Shown here one piece after another: positions 7,851 through 16,256 of a DNA stretch of 19,542 nt; position 1 is the stretch's first letter; every line of letters begins with the position of its first letter. The notes beneath the pieces are model-generated. The model saw only the letters and a program-made list of their open reading frames with translations. It was not told the DNA's origin and did no database searches. Position numbers and translations under genes: made by a program. The DNA comes from Candidatus Thiodiazotropha sp. (ex Gloverina cf. vestifex) (GTDB lineage Bacteria > Pseudomonadota > Gammaproteobacteria > Chromatiales > Chromatiaceae): NCBI GenBank assembly GCA_025656435.1, contig JAHXHT010000015.1, positions 1 to 19,542 on the forward strand, given 5' to 3'.

Positions 7851-9244
7851 TCCAGGCCGAGTCTCACTCTGGCACGGGCGATGGCGGCATGCACCTGGTC
7901 GGGCGCTGTGCCGCCGATGTGGTTACGGGCAGAGACTGAGCCCTCCAGGGTAAGGACCTGAAAGACATCATCGCCGATGGTGCCGGAGAATCCTTTGAGT
8001 TCCTGTAGACTCATTTCGGAGAGATCACGCCCCTCAGCGACACCGAAGGCGACGGCCTTGCCCACCACCTCGTGGGCATCACGGAAGGGCATACCTTTCC
8101 GCACCAGATAGTCGGCCAGGTCAGTGGCAGTGGCGAAACCCCGCATGGCGGCCTCGCGCATTGCCTCCTTGCGGCAGGTAATGGCAGGGATCATCTCGGC
8201 GAAAACCTTGAGTGAGCCCTTGAGGTTGTCCGCCGTGTCAAAGAGGGGTTCCTTATCCTCCTGATTGTCCTTGTTGTAGGCCAGTGGCTGGCTTTTCATC
8301 AGTGTCAGCAGACCGATGAGATGGCCGAAGATGCGGCCGGTCTTGCCGCGGATCAGTTCCGGTACATCCGGGTTTTTCTTCTGCGGCATGATAGAGGAGC
8401 CGGTGCAGAAGCTGTCGGAGAGCTCGATGAAACCGAATTGGGCAGATGACCAGATGATCAGCTCTTCCGAGAAACGCGACAGATGCATCATCAGGATGCT
8501 CGCGGCAGCGCTAAACTCAATGGCGAAGTCCCGATCGGAGACTGCATCCAGGGAGTTCTCGGCAGGACGTTCGAATCCCAGCAATTCAGCCGTCAAGTGG
8601 CGATCGATGGGGTAGGTGGTGCCGGCCAGTGCGGCGGCGCCCAGCGGCATGACGTTGACCCGGCGGTGGCAGTCGGCCAGTCTTTCCCGGTCCCGCTCCA
8701 GCATCTCGAACCAGGCCATCAGGTGGTGACCGAAGGTGACAGGTTGTGCGGTCTGCAGATGGGTGAAGCCGGGCAGGATGGTCTCGGCTTCCTGCGCCGC
8801 TTTATCCAACAGGGCGGTCTGCAGGCGCAGAACGGCATCGCGCAGGGTTCCGAGCTCATCCCGCAGCCAGAGGCGGATATCGGTAGCCACCTGGTCGTTG
8901 CGGGAACGCCCGGTGTGAAGTTTTTTGCCGGCGTCGCCGATAGACTCGGTAAGGGCCGACTCGATGTTCATGTGGACGTCTTCCAGGGCCACCGACCAGT
9001 TGAAGTCGCCAGCCTCGATGCGTGACCGAATTTGTTTCAGGCCCTGGATGATGGCATCCCGCTCGGGTTCAGTCAGAATTCCCTGGCTGGCCAGCATGGT
9101 GGCGTGGGCGATGGAGCCCTGGATGTCATACTGGTAGAGTCTCTGGTCGAACTCCACCGAAGCGGTGAAGGCCTCGACAAAAGCATCGGTTGGCTCGTTG
9201 AAGCGGCCGGACCAGAGTTTCTCGGGCGCGGGGCTGTCGCTCAT
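7847..9244 (-). CDS. argH: Argininosuccinate lyase
   Basis: This 465-residue cytoplasmic enzyme splits argininosuccinate into arginine and fumarate, the last step of arginine synthesis. It begins with the typical LWSGRFNEPTD, contains HTGRSRNDQVATD, TFGHHLMAW and the fumarase/aspartase-superfamily signature GSSIMPQKKNPD, with the catalytic-loop serines at about 283-284. Length is normal. The start at 9244 (MSDSPAPEKLWSGRF) is chosen over upstream codons because it fits the family and has AGGA 10 bases or so upstream. It is divergent from algZ across 60 bases, as in Pseudomonas, and overlaps the downstream VOC gene. Confidence 0.97.
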   Translation of the reverse strand: MSDSPAPEKLWSGRFNEPTDAFVEAFTASVEFDQRLYQYDIQGSIAHATMLASQGILTEPERDAIIQGLKQIRSRIEAGDFNWSVALEDVHMNIESALTESIGDAGKKLHTGRSRNDQVATDIRLWLRDELGTLRDAVLRLQTALLDKAAQEAETILPGFTHLQTAQPVTFGHHLMAWFEMLERDRERLADCHRRVNVMPLGAAALAGTTYPIDRHLTAELLGFERPAENSLDAVSDRDFAIEFSAAASILMMHLSRFSEELIIWSSAQFGFIELSDSFCTGSSIMPQKKNPDVPELIRGKTGRIFGHLIGLLTLMKSQPLAYNKDNQEDKEPLFDTADNLKGSLKVFAEMIPAITCRKEAMREAAMRGFATATDLADYLVRKGMPFRDAHEVVGKAVAFGVAEGRDLSEMSLQELKGFSGTIGDDVFQVLTLEGSVSARNHIGGTAPDQVHAAIARARVRLGLE

Positions 9245-9283
9245 GAGGGCTTGTCCTGATTGGTGTGATAGAAAACTGACCGG

Positions 9284-9292
9284 ATTATAACA
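9284..9292 (-). promoter_or_regulatory. Extended -10 promoter for argH
   Basis: Read on the minus strand this is TGTTATAAT: a perfect TATAAT preceded by the TG of an extended -10 element, about 40 bases upstream of the argH ATG. No good -35 hexamer is visible at the normal spacing, which is common for extended -10 promoters. It lies only 13 bases from the algZ start codon on the other strand. Confidence 0.5.
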
Positions 9293-9304
9293 GGCGATGG
9301 AGCG

Positions 9305-10381
9305 ATGAAGCAGGGCAGTCGACAATCTAAGCAGCGTGAGGCCTCTGTGGAAGCGGAGCCGGCCATCTTTTTGCCGAGCCTTTGTGCGATCCGCAGTGTG
9401 TTTGCCGTGGTGGTGACCGGAGAGTTGCTGGCGATCCTTTTCACCCTGGCCTCGGTCGAGGAGATGGGAGATTTTCTCAAACAGCTTAGTCTGATATCCC
9501 TACTGGTTCAGTGGATTGGCCTGACCACGGCGGGCCTCCTCTGCCTAATGCGCGGCTGGCTGCTTCGATTGGGCAATCAGATGGCAGGCCTGACTGCCTT
9601 TCTGCTCCTCATGATGATGACTGCCCTGATTTGCCTGATGACTGGCTGGATAGACCAGGCCCAGGGACTGGAACTCTTCAAACCGGACCGGGAGCTGCTG
9701 TTGCGCGCCATGGGGATCAGCGCCATCGTGGGCCTGCTAGTGCTGCACTATCTCTATTTGCAGTTTCTCTGGCGACGTCAGGTCGAGGCGGAGAACAGTG
9801 CCCGGTTGCAGGCCCTGCACTCTCGCATTCGGCCCCACTTCCTCTTTAATAGTATGAACACCATCGCCAGTCTGACTCGCAGTGACCCCGAACTGGCTGA
9901 GCGTGTGGTGGAAGATTTGGCCGATCTCTTCCGGGTCTCTCTGGGGGATGCATCCCGTCCTTCAAACCTGGGGCGTGAGTTGGAGCTGGCGCGCCAATAC
10001 CTGAGTATCGAGGAGGTGCGCCTGGGCGAGAGGCTGCAGGCCGAATGGGATCTGAAAGAATTGCCAGAGCAGGCCATGATACCACCAATGATCCTGCAGC
10101 CATTGCTGGAAAATGCGGTCTACCATGGTATAGAGCCCAGTGCTGAGGGGGGTACCATCTCCATCACCGGCTGCTACCGTCGTCGGCGTATCAATCTAAG
10201 CATCCGGAACAGTCTGCCCTCGGCTGATGAGGTGAGCCATCGGCAGGGTAACCATTTGGCCATGGAGAATATCCGTGCGCGTCTGGCCGGGATTTTCGAC
10301 ATGGAAGCCAGCTTGACCGAATCCCATGTAGACGGGGAACATCAGGTCCGCCTGGTATTCCCACACCCCTGGCGGTCATGA
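9305..10381 (+). CDS. algZ: LytS/AlgZ-type sensor histidine kinase
   Basis: This 358-residue inner-membrane protein has four hydrophobic segments in its N-terminal half (roughly 22-50, 60-82, 92-116 and 134-155) and a cytoplasmic kinase half. The His_kinase motif RIRPHFLFNSMNTIASL carries the phosphorylatable histidine at 178, and the ATP-binding N-box is PPMILQPLLENAVYHG. The final region GNHLAMENIRARLAG corresponds to the G-box. In Pseudomonas, AlgZ (FimS) pairs with AlgR to control type IV pili and alginate, and a similar pairing is expected here because algR follows 22 bases later. The position next to argH and upstream of hemC supports orthology. The gene starts at ATG 9305, shortly after the argH promoter on the other strand. 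Confidence 0.88.
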   Translation: MKQGSRQSKQREASVEAEPAIFLPSLCAIRSVFAVVVTGELLAILFTLASVEEMGDFLKQLSLISLLVQWIGLTTAGLLCLMRGWLLRLGNQMAGLTAFLLLMMMTALICLMTGWIDQAQGLELFKPDRELLLRAMGISAIVGLLVLHYLYLQFLWRRQVEAENSARLQALHSRIRPHFLFNSMNTIASLTRSDPELAERVVEDLADLFRVSLGDASRPSNLGRELELARQYLSIEEVRLGERLQAEWDLKELPEQAMIPPMILQPLLENAVYHGIEPSAEGGTISITGCYRRRRINLSIRNSLPSADEVSHRQGNHLAMENIRARLAGIFDMEASLTESHVDGEHQVRLVFPHPWRS

Positions 10382-10403
10382 ATATGCAGGTGGGTGAGAT
10401 GCT

Positions 10404-11138
10404 ATGAAGATACTGGTGGTTGATGACGAGATCCTGGCACGTCAGCGTCTTACGGCGCTCATAGACGAGTTGGGTGCACCCTATGAGCTGTCGGGGGAGG
10501 CCGCGAATGGTGAGGAAGCCTTGCAACATTTCAGGCAACAGGGGGCAGATCTGGTCTTGATGGATATTCGCATGCCGGGGATGGATGGCCTGGAAGCTGC
10601 CCGACAGATGTCAGACAGCGAGCGGCCACCGGCTGTGATTTTCACCACAGCCTATGAGGAACACGCTCTGGAGGCCTTTGAGACGGCGGCACAGGACTAT
10701 CTATTGAAACCGGTCCGGCGTGAGCGTCTGCTGGCTGCGCTGCAGCGGTGCCAACGACTTACCCGGAGCCAACTCAATGTGTCAGCAGCTGCCGGAGAGC
10801 AGCCGGTTCCCCAATTGAGCGCCAGTTATCGGGGGGGTGTAAAGACATTACCTCTGGATGAGGTGATCTACCTACGGGCCGAGGCAAAATATGTTGTGGC
10901 ACGTCATGCCGATGGCGAGTTGCTGCTGGAGGAGAGCCTGAAATCTCTACAGACGAAGTATGATGATTGGTTGCTGCGTGTCCACCGCAATGCACTGGTA
11001 TCCCGGCGTTGTCTGGCCGGTCTGGAAAAGGACGCCCAGGGTACTCCAAGGCTGGTGCTGAGAGGCTGTGACGAAACCCTGGAGATCAGTCGGCGACATC
11101 TGCCTGATGTGCGAAGACTGCTAAGAGGTGGGGCATAG
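10404..11138 (+). CDS. algR: LytTR response regulator AlgR
   Basis: This 244-residue protein has an N-terminal receiver domain (about 1-120) with the acidic pair in VVDDE, the phospho-acceptor D54 in VLMDIRMPGMDG, and the conserved lysine in YLLKPVRRERL. A C-terminal LytTR DNA-binding domain (about 140-240) contains EVIYLRAEAKYVVA, WLLRVHRNALVSRR and ETLEISRRHLPDVR. It is a cytoplasmic transcription regulator phosphorylated by the adjacent AlgZ kinase. GGTGAG precedes the ATG. The gene is probably co-transcribed with algZ. Promoters controlled by it cannot be located from this sequence. Confidence 0.93.
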   Translation: MKILVVDDEILARQRLTALIDELGAPYELSGEAANGEEALQHFRQQGADLVLMDIRMPGMDGLEAARQMSDSERPPAVIFTTAYEEHALEAFETAAQDYLLKPVRRERLLAALQRCQRLTRSQLNVSAAAGEQPVPQLSASYRGGVKTLPLDEVIYLRAEAKYVVARHADGELLLEESLKSLQTKYDDWLLRVHRNALVSRRCLAGLEKDAQGTPRLVLRGCDETLEISRRHLPDVRRLLRGGA

Positions 11139-11215
11139 GGTGACAATGTCCTGCCAGCCAGCTTAATGTTTGCGAATATTTTTGTCCGAGGGCTTATCTG
11201 GATGACACTCAGTCG

Positions 11216-11857
11216 ATGCGACGACGTTTAGCGTGTAATGCCGCCCAGCTTATTGCACTACTTTCTTTCAGTGCTTCGATGCTGATGGCCGAGGATGAAA
11301 TATCGCTGCCAACCACACCGGTTGTCCCGTCTCTAACCGTGCAGACCTGTACGGCCTGCCATGGTCCGGCGGGTAACAGCCTTTCCAGCGCCATCCCTTC
11401 GATTGCCGGACTACCGAGGGAGTATCTCCGAGGGGTGATGGGGGACTATCGTCACGGTGGACGCTTCAGCACCGTTATGGGACGCCTGGTACAGGCCTAT
11501 AACGATGAGCAGATGGATCTGCTGGCAGACTACTTCAGCCGGCAATCGTTCAAACTGCACAAACAACGCGTGGATTGGGATCAGGCCTCAAAAGGGAGGC
11601 AGCTTCACCGCCTCTACTGCCGCCAATGTCACGGTGATCTGAGTCGCGCCCCGGAACCGGGTAGCCCGGTACTCAACGGACGCTGGATGGACTATCTGCG
11701 CTGGACCTTGCAGGACTATCTGCTGGGGGTCAGCCAGGCCGATGAAGAGATGTCAGGCGCGTTAACCCGGCTGGTGCGGCGTCATGGAGAACAGGGTCTG
11801 GAAGCGTTGGTCCATTACTATGGTAGTGCGAGACCGAAAAGCAAATCCAGTGAGTGA
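11216..11857 (+). CDS. Diheme cytochrome c, FccA/c4-like
   Basis: This 213-residue periplasmic protein has a signal peptide (arginine-rich start, hydrophobic core, likely cleavage after LMA near residue 25) and two haem c sites, CTACH (45-49) and CRQCH (135-139). Probable distal methionines are M88 in TVMGR and M179 in DEEMSGAL. PSIAGLPREYLRGVMGDY, LADYFSRQSF and WMDYLRWTLQDYL resemble the haem subunit FccA of flavocytochrome c sulfide dehydrogenase, as I recall that family, more than cytochrome c4. No flavoprotein subunit (FccB) is adjacent, so an electron-transfer role with another partner is possible. It sits between algR and hemC, 77 bases after algR. The ATG at 11216 has only a weak ribosome-binding site, and no better in-frame start exists upstream. 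Confidence 0.85.
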   Translation: MRRRLACNAAQLIALLSFSASMLMAEDEISLPTTPVVPSLTVQTCTACHGPAGNSLSSAIPSIAGLPREYLRGVMGDYRHGGRFSTVMGRLVQAYNDEQMDLLADYFSRQSFKLHKQRVDWDQASKGRQLHRLYCRQCHGDLSRAPEPGSPVLNGRWMDYLRWTLQDYLLGVSQADEEMSGALTRLVRRHGEQGLEALVHYYGSARPKSKSSE

Positions 11858-11871
11858 CTGAAAGGTGAAAA

Positions 11872-11900
11872 TTGTCTGAATTGCCCGCAGCCATTAGCAT
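11872..11900 (+). promoter_or_regulatory. Possible sigma70 promoter for the hem operon
   Basis: TTGTCT (11872-11877) and TAGCAT (11895-11900) each match four of six consensus bases and are separated by an ideal 17 bases. They lie in the 151-base gap between the cytochrome gene and hemC, about 110 bases upstream of the hemC start. This is a weak prediction from sequence alone. Confidence 0.3.
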
Positions 11901-12008
11901 AGGCGCCTTGAAGAAAAGAATGATGTGCGGACTTCCCATGCCTTCTTTCCATTCCCCCGCTGTTGAAACGGTTTCCAGCAGACTTTGACCCGTAACCCGA
12001 GGCCCTCC

Positions 12009-12938
12009 ATGTCCCAGACCATCCGAATCGCCACCCGAAAATCACCCCTTGCCATGTGGCAGGCAGAACACGTGGCGGCTGAACTGAAGAAGGCCCATCC
12101 GGGTATCGAAGTGGAGTTGCTGGGTATGACCACCCAGGGGGATAAAATCCTCGATACACCACTGGCAAAGATCGGCGGCAAGGGATTGTTCATAAAAGAA
12201 CTGGAGCAGGGACTGTTGAGTGGTGAGGCCGATATTGCCGTGCACTCCATGAAGGATGTGCCGGTGGAGTTGCCCGAGGGGCTTCACCTGCCGGTGATTA
12301 TGCAACGGGAAGATCCGCGGGATGCCTTTGTCTCCAACAACTACAAGAACCTGGATGAGCTTCCGCAGGGTGCTTGTGTCGGAACATCCAGCCTGCGTCG
12401 ACAGAGCCAGTTGGCCGAGCGGCGACCGGATATCAAGATCAAATCCCTGCGTGGCAATGTGAATACCCGTCTGCGCAAGCTCGACGAGGGGGAGTACGAC
12501 GCCATCATCTTGGCCGCTGCCGGCCTCAAGCGGTTGGGTTTCGAGGAGCGCATCACGGCTCTGATTGGACCTGAGCAGAGTCTTCCAGCCATCGGCCAGG
12601 GGGCCGTCGGTATTGAGTGTCGAGCCGACGATGCACAGACCAATGCGCTCATCTCTCCCCTGCATCATGACGACACAGCCGTTTGCGTACGAGCCGAGCG
12701 GTCGATGAATCAACGCCTCAACGGTGGCTGTCAGGTGCCCATTGCCGGTTACGCCATGCTCGAATCAGGCAACCTCTGGTTGCGCGGGCTGGTTGGTGAG
12801 CCCGACGGCAGTGACATCATTCGCGGCGAGGTGGAAGGTGCAACCGAAGAAGCGGAGGCGATGGGTATAGGTCTGGCCGAGCGCCTGCTGGAGTGGGGCG
12901 CGGATGAGATCCTCAAAGCCCTCTACGAGACACATTGA
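12009..12938 (+). CDS. hemC: Porphobilinogen deaminase (hydroxymethylbilane synthase)
   Basis: This 309-residue cytoplasmic enzyme joins four porphobilinogens into hydroxymethylbilane. It has the N-terminal IRIATRKSPLAMWQA, the catalytic-aspartate region HSMKDVP, GTSSLRRQSQL, LRGNVNTRLRKLD, and NGGCQVPIAGYA, where C241 anchors the dipyrromethane cofactor. Length equals the family norm. The ATG at 12009 is chosen, with GAGG just upstream, because MSQTIRIATRKS is the standard N-terminus; an in-frame TTG at 11985 would add eight residues. It leads the hemC-hemD-hemX-hemY run, and hemD follows after 23 bases. Confidence 0.97.
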   Translation: MSQTIRIATRKSPLAMWQAEHVAAELKKAHPGIEVELLGMTTQGDKILDTPLAKIGGKGLFIKELEQGLLSGEADIAVHSMKDVPVELPEGLHLPVIMQREDPRDAFVSNNYKNLDELPQGACVGTSSLRRQSQLAERRPDIKIKSLRGNVNTRLRKLDEGEYDAIILAAAGLKRLGFEERITALIGPEQSLPAIGQGAVGIECRADDAQTNALISPLHHDDTAVCVRAERSMNQRLNGGCQVPIAGYAMLESGNLWLRGLVGEPDGSDIIRGEVEGATEEAEAMGIGLAERLLEWGADEILKALYETH

Positions 12939-12961
12939 GTTCTCTTTAGGACACGTACAAC

Positions 12962-13732
12962 ATGACAGCCTGCGACCTGGAGGGTAAGGGCGTTCTGGTC
13001 ACTCGGGCGAGTACACAGTCGGCTGGACTCTGCCGTTTGATCGAATCTCATGGTGGCCGGGCCGTGCAATTCCCGGCGCTGGAGATTAAGCCGAGCCGGA
13101 ATAGAGATGCGGCTCGTAGCTCATTACTTCAAGCTTGTGATCTGGTGGTCTTCATCAGTCCCAATGCCGTTCGCTACGCGTGTGATCTCTTGTCAGGTGA
13201 ACGTATCAGCGCAAATCAGTTCTGTGCAGTCGGCAGGGCAACTGCCGAGAAGCTGACGGACGCGGGATATTCCATCGATCTGATCCCCGATGATCGCTAC
13301 GATAGCGAAGGCCTGCTGGCGCTCCCCGCTTTACAACAAATGGCGGGTCGACAGGTGCTGATCGTAAGGGGCGAAGGCGGACGGGCTCTGCTGGCTGATA
13401 CCCTGCGCGCGAGAGGTGCAAAAGTAGGTTATGCTGAGGTCTATCGGCGGCTCAAGCCGGAGGTAGACAGCGCACCCCTGCTGCGGGATTGGCCTACGAA
13501 GATTGATCTGGTGACAACCACCAGTGCCGAGGTACTCGAGAACCTGGTGGATATGCTCGGCAGCAAGGGCTGGCCACTGTTACGGCTGACACCGCTACTG
13601 GTGATTAGTGAGCGTGTGAGAGAAGCAGCCCGACAAAGGGGTTTTGAGACCATTTTGCAGGCCGACGGCGCCGATGATGCATCGATATTTGCTTCGATCT
13701 GTGAATGGGTTAGTAAAGACAACGGAAGATAG
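12962..13732 (+). CDS. hemD: Uroporphyrinogen-III synthase
   Basis: This 256-residue cytoplasmic enzyme cyclises hydroxymethylbilane and inverts ring D, giving uroporphyrinogen III. HemD proteins diverge strongly; recognition rests on GVLVTRASTQSAGL near the N-terminus, VVFISPNAVRYA, the CAVGRATAEKL segment, QVLIVRGEGGRALL, YAEVYRR, and TTSAEVLENL, together with the position directly after hemC. AGGA lies upstream of the ATG. The product is two-domain and of usual size. The following gene begins 75 bases later. Confidence 0.93.
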   Translation: MTACDLEGKGVLVTRASTQSAGLCRLIESHGGRAVQFPALEIKPSRNRDAARSSLLQACDLVVFISPNAVRYACDLLSGERISANQFCAVGRATAEKLTDAGYSIDLIPDDRYDSEGLLALPALQQMAGRQVLIVRGEGGRALLADTLRARGAKVGYAEVYRRLKPEVDSAPLLRDWPTKIDLVTTTSAEVLENLVDMLGSKGWPLLRLTPLLVISERVREAARQRGFETILQADGADDASIFASICEWVSKDNGR

Positions 13733-13807
13733 CAGGGTGGCCTATCTCCACTGTGGGGGAGCAGGGGTTAGACTGATGAAAAACTTGAGAGTGAAAACGC
13801 AGATCCA

Positions 13808-14965
13808 ATGAGCGAAAAAGAACAGAACGGACAGGATGCCGATGACAAACCGGCAGATTTCGAGGATGCCATTGAGGGAGAAGTCGAGGTCATCACGGAT
13901 GCCGATAGTCGCAAAACTTCCCAGCACCTCCCTTTGATTCTGGCCGTGGTGGCGGTTATTGCAACACTGTTGTTCGGTTACCGCTATTGGGCCGATATGA
14001 AAAACACCCTGGTTGATCTCGACACGGCACTGCAGCAAGCAAACAGGGAACAGATCGAGTTGGCGCAACAGCTACAACAGGCTCAGCATGATGCCGCAGA
14101 GCAGAAGAAGCAGATTGTCGAGCAGGGTGCAGCGCTGGCGGATCAACATCAGAAACTGCTGGAGGCTATGGCGGCATCAAAGCAGGCCGGTGATCAATTT
14201 TACCGGTCCCTGAGCGAAATTCAGACCCGTCTCGGAGGAAAAGAGAGCCAGTGGCGCGTGGCCGAGGCGGAGTACCTGCTCAGGGTGGCAAATCATCGCT
14301 TGAGTTTGATGACAGATCCATCCACAGCGCTGGAAGCACTCAAATCGACAGATGAGCGGCTCGGTGCTACCGGCGATCCCGGTTGGGCGCCGGTGCGCGA
14401 ACTCGTTGCCCAGGAGATTACCCAGTTGACTGCGCTTTCGCGTGTCGATGTGGCTGGTATCAGTGCCCAACTGGCGGCGCTCTCCTCTCAGGTTGAAAAG
14501 TTACCCCTGCGGGATGAGGGCGTTTCCATGGTGACGGCCCAGGCTGGATCGGGTGAAGTCCCTGAGCTCGCCGCCGATGATGACTTCAGTCTGCAACAGG
14601 TACTTGATGATTTCTGGCAGGGCTTCAAATCGATGATGGTGATCCGTCACCATGACCGGCCGATCAGCGCCATGTTGCCACCTGAGCAACGCTACTTTCT
14701 GTTGCAGAACCTACGCCTCAAGCTGGAAGCAGCCAAGGCGGCCCTGATGGGGCGCAATCAGGCGCTCTATGCAGACAATCTGCACTCTGCCGCAGAGTGG
14801 ATCGGCATCTATTTTGAATCTGGTGATCCGGCCGTGGTCGGTTTTCGTGAACAGCTGGAGGGCCTCTCGAAGCAGGAGATTGCCCCGGTGCTACCCGATA
14901 TATCTGCCTCCCTGCGGGCATTGCAGGCACGACGTCGGAGCATCACTCAGGAGGGCGGCCGGTGA
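13808..14965 (+). CDS. hemX: HemX family membrane protein
   Basis: This 385-residue protein has an acidic cytoplasmic N-terminus, a single membrane segment (about 41-60, LPLILAVVAVIATLLFGYRY) and a long periplasmic part. That part starts with a glutamine-rich coiled coil (about 65-125), followed by the HemX core (SQWRVAEAEYLLRVANHRL, DRPISAMLPPEQRYFLLQNLRLKLEAAKAAL). Family members are often labelled uroporphyrinogen-III methyltransferase, but no methyltransferase motif is visible here; the function is uncertain, perhaps a scaffold for tetrapyrrole enzymes. The stop overlaps the hemY start as GTGA. The ATG at 13808 has only a weak ribosome-binding site. Confidence 0.93.
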   Translation: MSEKEQNGQDADDKPADFEDAIEGEVEVITDADSRKTSQHLPLILAVVAVIATLLFGYRYWADMKNTLVDLDTALQQANREQIELAQQLQQAQHDAAEQKKQIVEQGAALADQHQKLLEAMAASKQAGDQFYRSLSEIQTRLGGKESQWRVAEAEYLLRVANHRLSLMTDPSTALEALKSTDERLGATGDPGWAPVRELVAQEITQLTALSRVDVAGISAQLAALSSQVEKLPLRDEGVSMVTAQAGSGEVPELAADDDFSLQQVLDDFWQGFKSMMVIRHHDRPISAMLPPEQRYFLLQNLRLKLEAAKAALMGRNQALYADNLHSAAEWIGIYFESGDPAVVGFREQLEGLSKQEIAPVLPDISASLRALQARRRSITQEGGR

Positions 14966-16230
14966 GGATGCTGATCGCTGCCTTTCTTGCCCTGCTGACC
15001 GCTGTGGTGGTCACGCTCTGGGTTAAGCAGGATAACGGTTATGTGTTGATCGGTTATGGCCAGTGGACCATTGAAGGCAGTCTGGCGCTCTTTACGCTGG
15101 CGGTGATGGCGCTATTCCTGTTACTGCATGTGGCGATACGGATGCTTTCCCGTCTTTGGCGAATGCCAGAAAGAGTTGCAGAGTGGCGTCAGAAACGCCG
15201 CAATCAGCGGGCCAGGCGTTCCCTTACACGGGGTCTGGTAGAGTTGGCGGAAGGTCGCTGGAAGGTGGCGGAGCGGCATCTGACGCGTCATGCAGAACAG
15301 TCGGAGACGCCGTTGCTCAACTATCTGGCAGCCGCTCGAGCTGCCCAGCTGCAGGATGAACATGGCCGCCGGGATGACTATCTTCATCTGGCCCACGAGA
15401 GTATGCCGTCAGCCGATGTAGCTGTCGGTCTGACCCAGGCGGAGCTACAACTTGCCCATCAGCAGTATGAGCAGGCGCTGGCCACATTGATGCATGTGCG
15501 CGCCCTCTCGCCCAAGCATAACTACGTACTCAAGCTGTTGAAGAAGCTTTATGAAAATCTGGGCGAGTGGCAGAATCTGGAAGAGATACTGCCGGACTTG
15601 AAACGGCGCCATGTGATCGGAGACAAGGAGTTTCAATACCTTGAACACAAGGTTTGCCAGGAGAGGCTGAAGCAGGAGTCCGGCAGCGTCGACACTCTGG
15701 TGCAGTATTGGCAGACGATGCCAAAGGCGTTGCGTCAGGCAGATGAGATGCTGATCGACTACTGCCGTATGCTGATGAAGCTTGATGCCGGTGGCCGGGC
15801 GGAGCCGTTGATTGCTGCTGCCCTGCAGAAAAAGTGGCATACCGAGCTGGTGATGCTCTATGGACAAATCGAGCTGAACGACCCCTCCCGTCAGCTGGCA
15901 GTGGCCGAAGGCTGGCTCAAACAGAATCCAGAAGATTCGACGTTGTTGTTCACCCTGGCAAGACTCTCCCTGCAAAACAAGCTCTGGGGTAAGGCGAGGA
16001 GCTATCTGGAGGCAAGCATCTCCATTGAACCGACCCCTGAATCCTATCAGCAGTTGAGTCTGTTGCTAGATCGCCTGGGCGAACAGGAAAAGGCGATGGA
16101 GTGCTTTCGTGCCGGTTTGGGCCTGACCTCAAGTGAGCCGCAGAAAGCGCTGCCGCCGATTGGGCATCGTCCCGCACTGGCCCAGCCGGAAGCGCCGACA
16201 CCATCACCCGATCTGGTGGAAGGTATCTAA
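14962..16230 (+). CDS. hemY: HemY family membrane TPR protein
   Basis: This 422-residue protein has two N-terminal membrane helices (about 3-21 and 38-62), then a basic patch, WRQKRRNQRARRS, and a helical repeat (TPR-like) domain through the rest, ending in a proline-rich tail. LTRGLVELAEGRWKVAERHL and NYLAAARAAQLQ are typical of the HemY N-terminal domain. This is the proteobacterial HemY of the hemCDXY operon, not the Bacillus protoporphyrinogen oxidase of the same name; its role in haem synthesis is not defined. The GTG start at 14962 overlaps the hemX stop and has a good AGGAGG upstream. An in-frame ATG at 14968 is an alternative. Confidence 0.93.
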   Translation: MRMLIAAFLALLTAVVVTLWVKQDNGYVLIGYGQWTIEGSLALFTLAVMALFLLLHVAIRMLSRLWRMPERVAEWRQKRRNQRARRSLTRGLVELAEGRWKVAERHLTRHAEQSETPLLNYLAAARAAQLQDEHGRRDDYLHLAHESMPSADVAVGLTQAELQLAHQQYEQALATLMHVRALSPKHNYVLKLLKKLYENLGEWQNLEEILPDLKRRHVIGDKEFQYLEHKVCQERLKQESGSVDTLVQYWQTMPKALRQADEMLIDYCRMLMKLDAGGRAEPLIAAALQKKWHTELVMLYGQIELNDPSRQLAVAEGWLKQNPEDSTLLFTLARLSLQNKLWGKARSYLEASISIEPTPESYQQLSLLLDRLGEQEKAMECFRAGLGLTSSEPQKALPPIGHRPALAQPEAPTPSPDLVEGI

Positions 16231-16256
16231 AGCGAGAGAAAGATTCAGCGGATGGC

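Noticed and set aside
7389..7961. 190-codon plus-strand frame
   Set aside because: It is antisense to the VOC gene and the end of argH, both well supported; no family features.
9245..9325. 27-codon N-terminal extension of argH
   Set aside because: It would cover the argH promoter and overlap algZ, and MSDSPAPEKLWSGRF already gives the normal family start.
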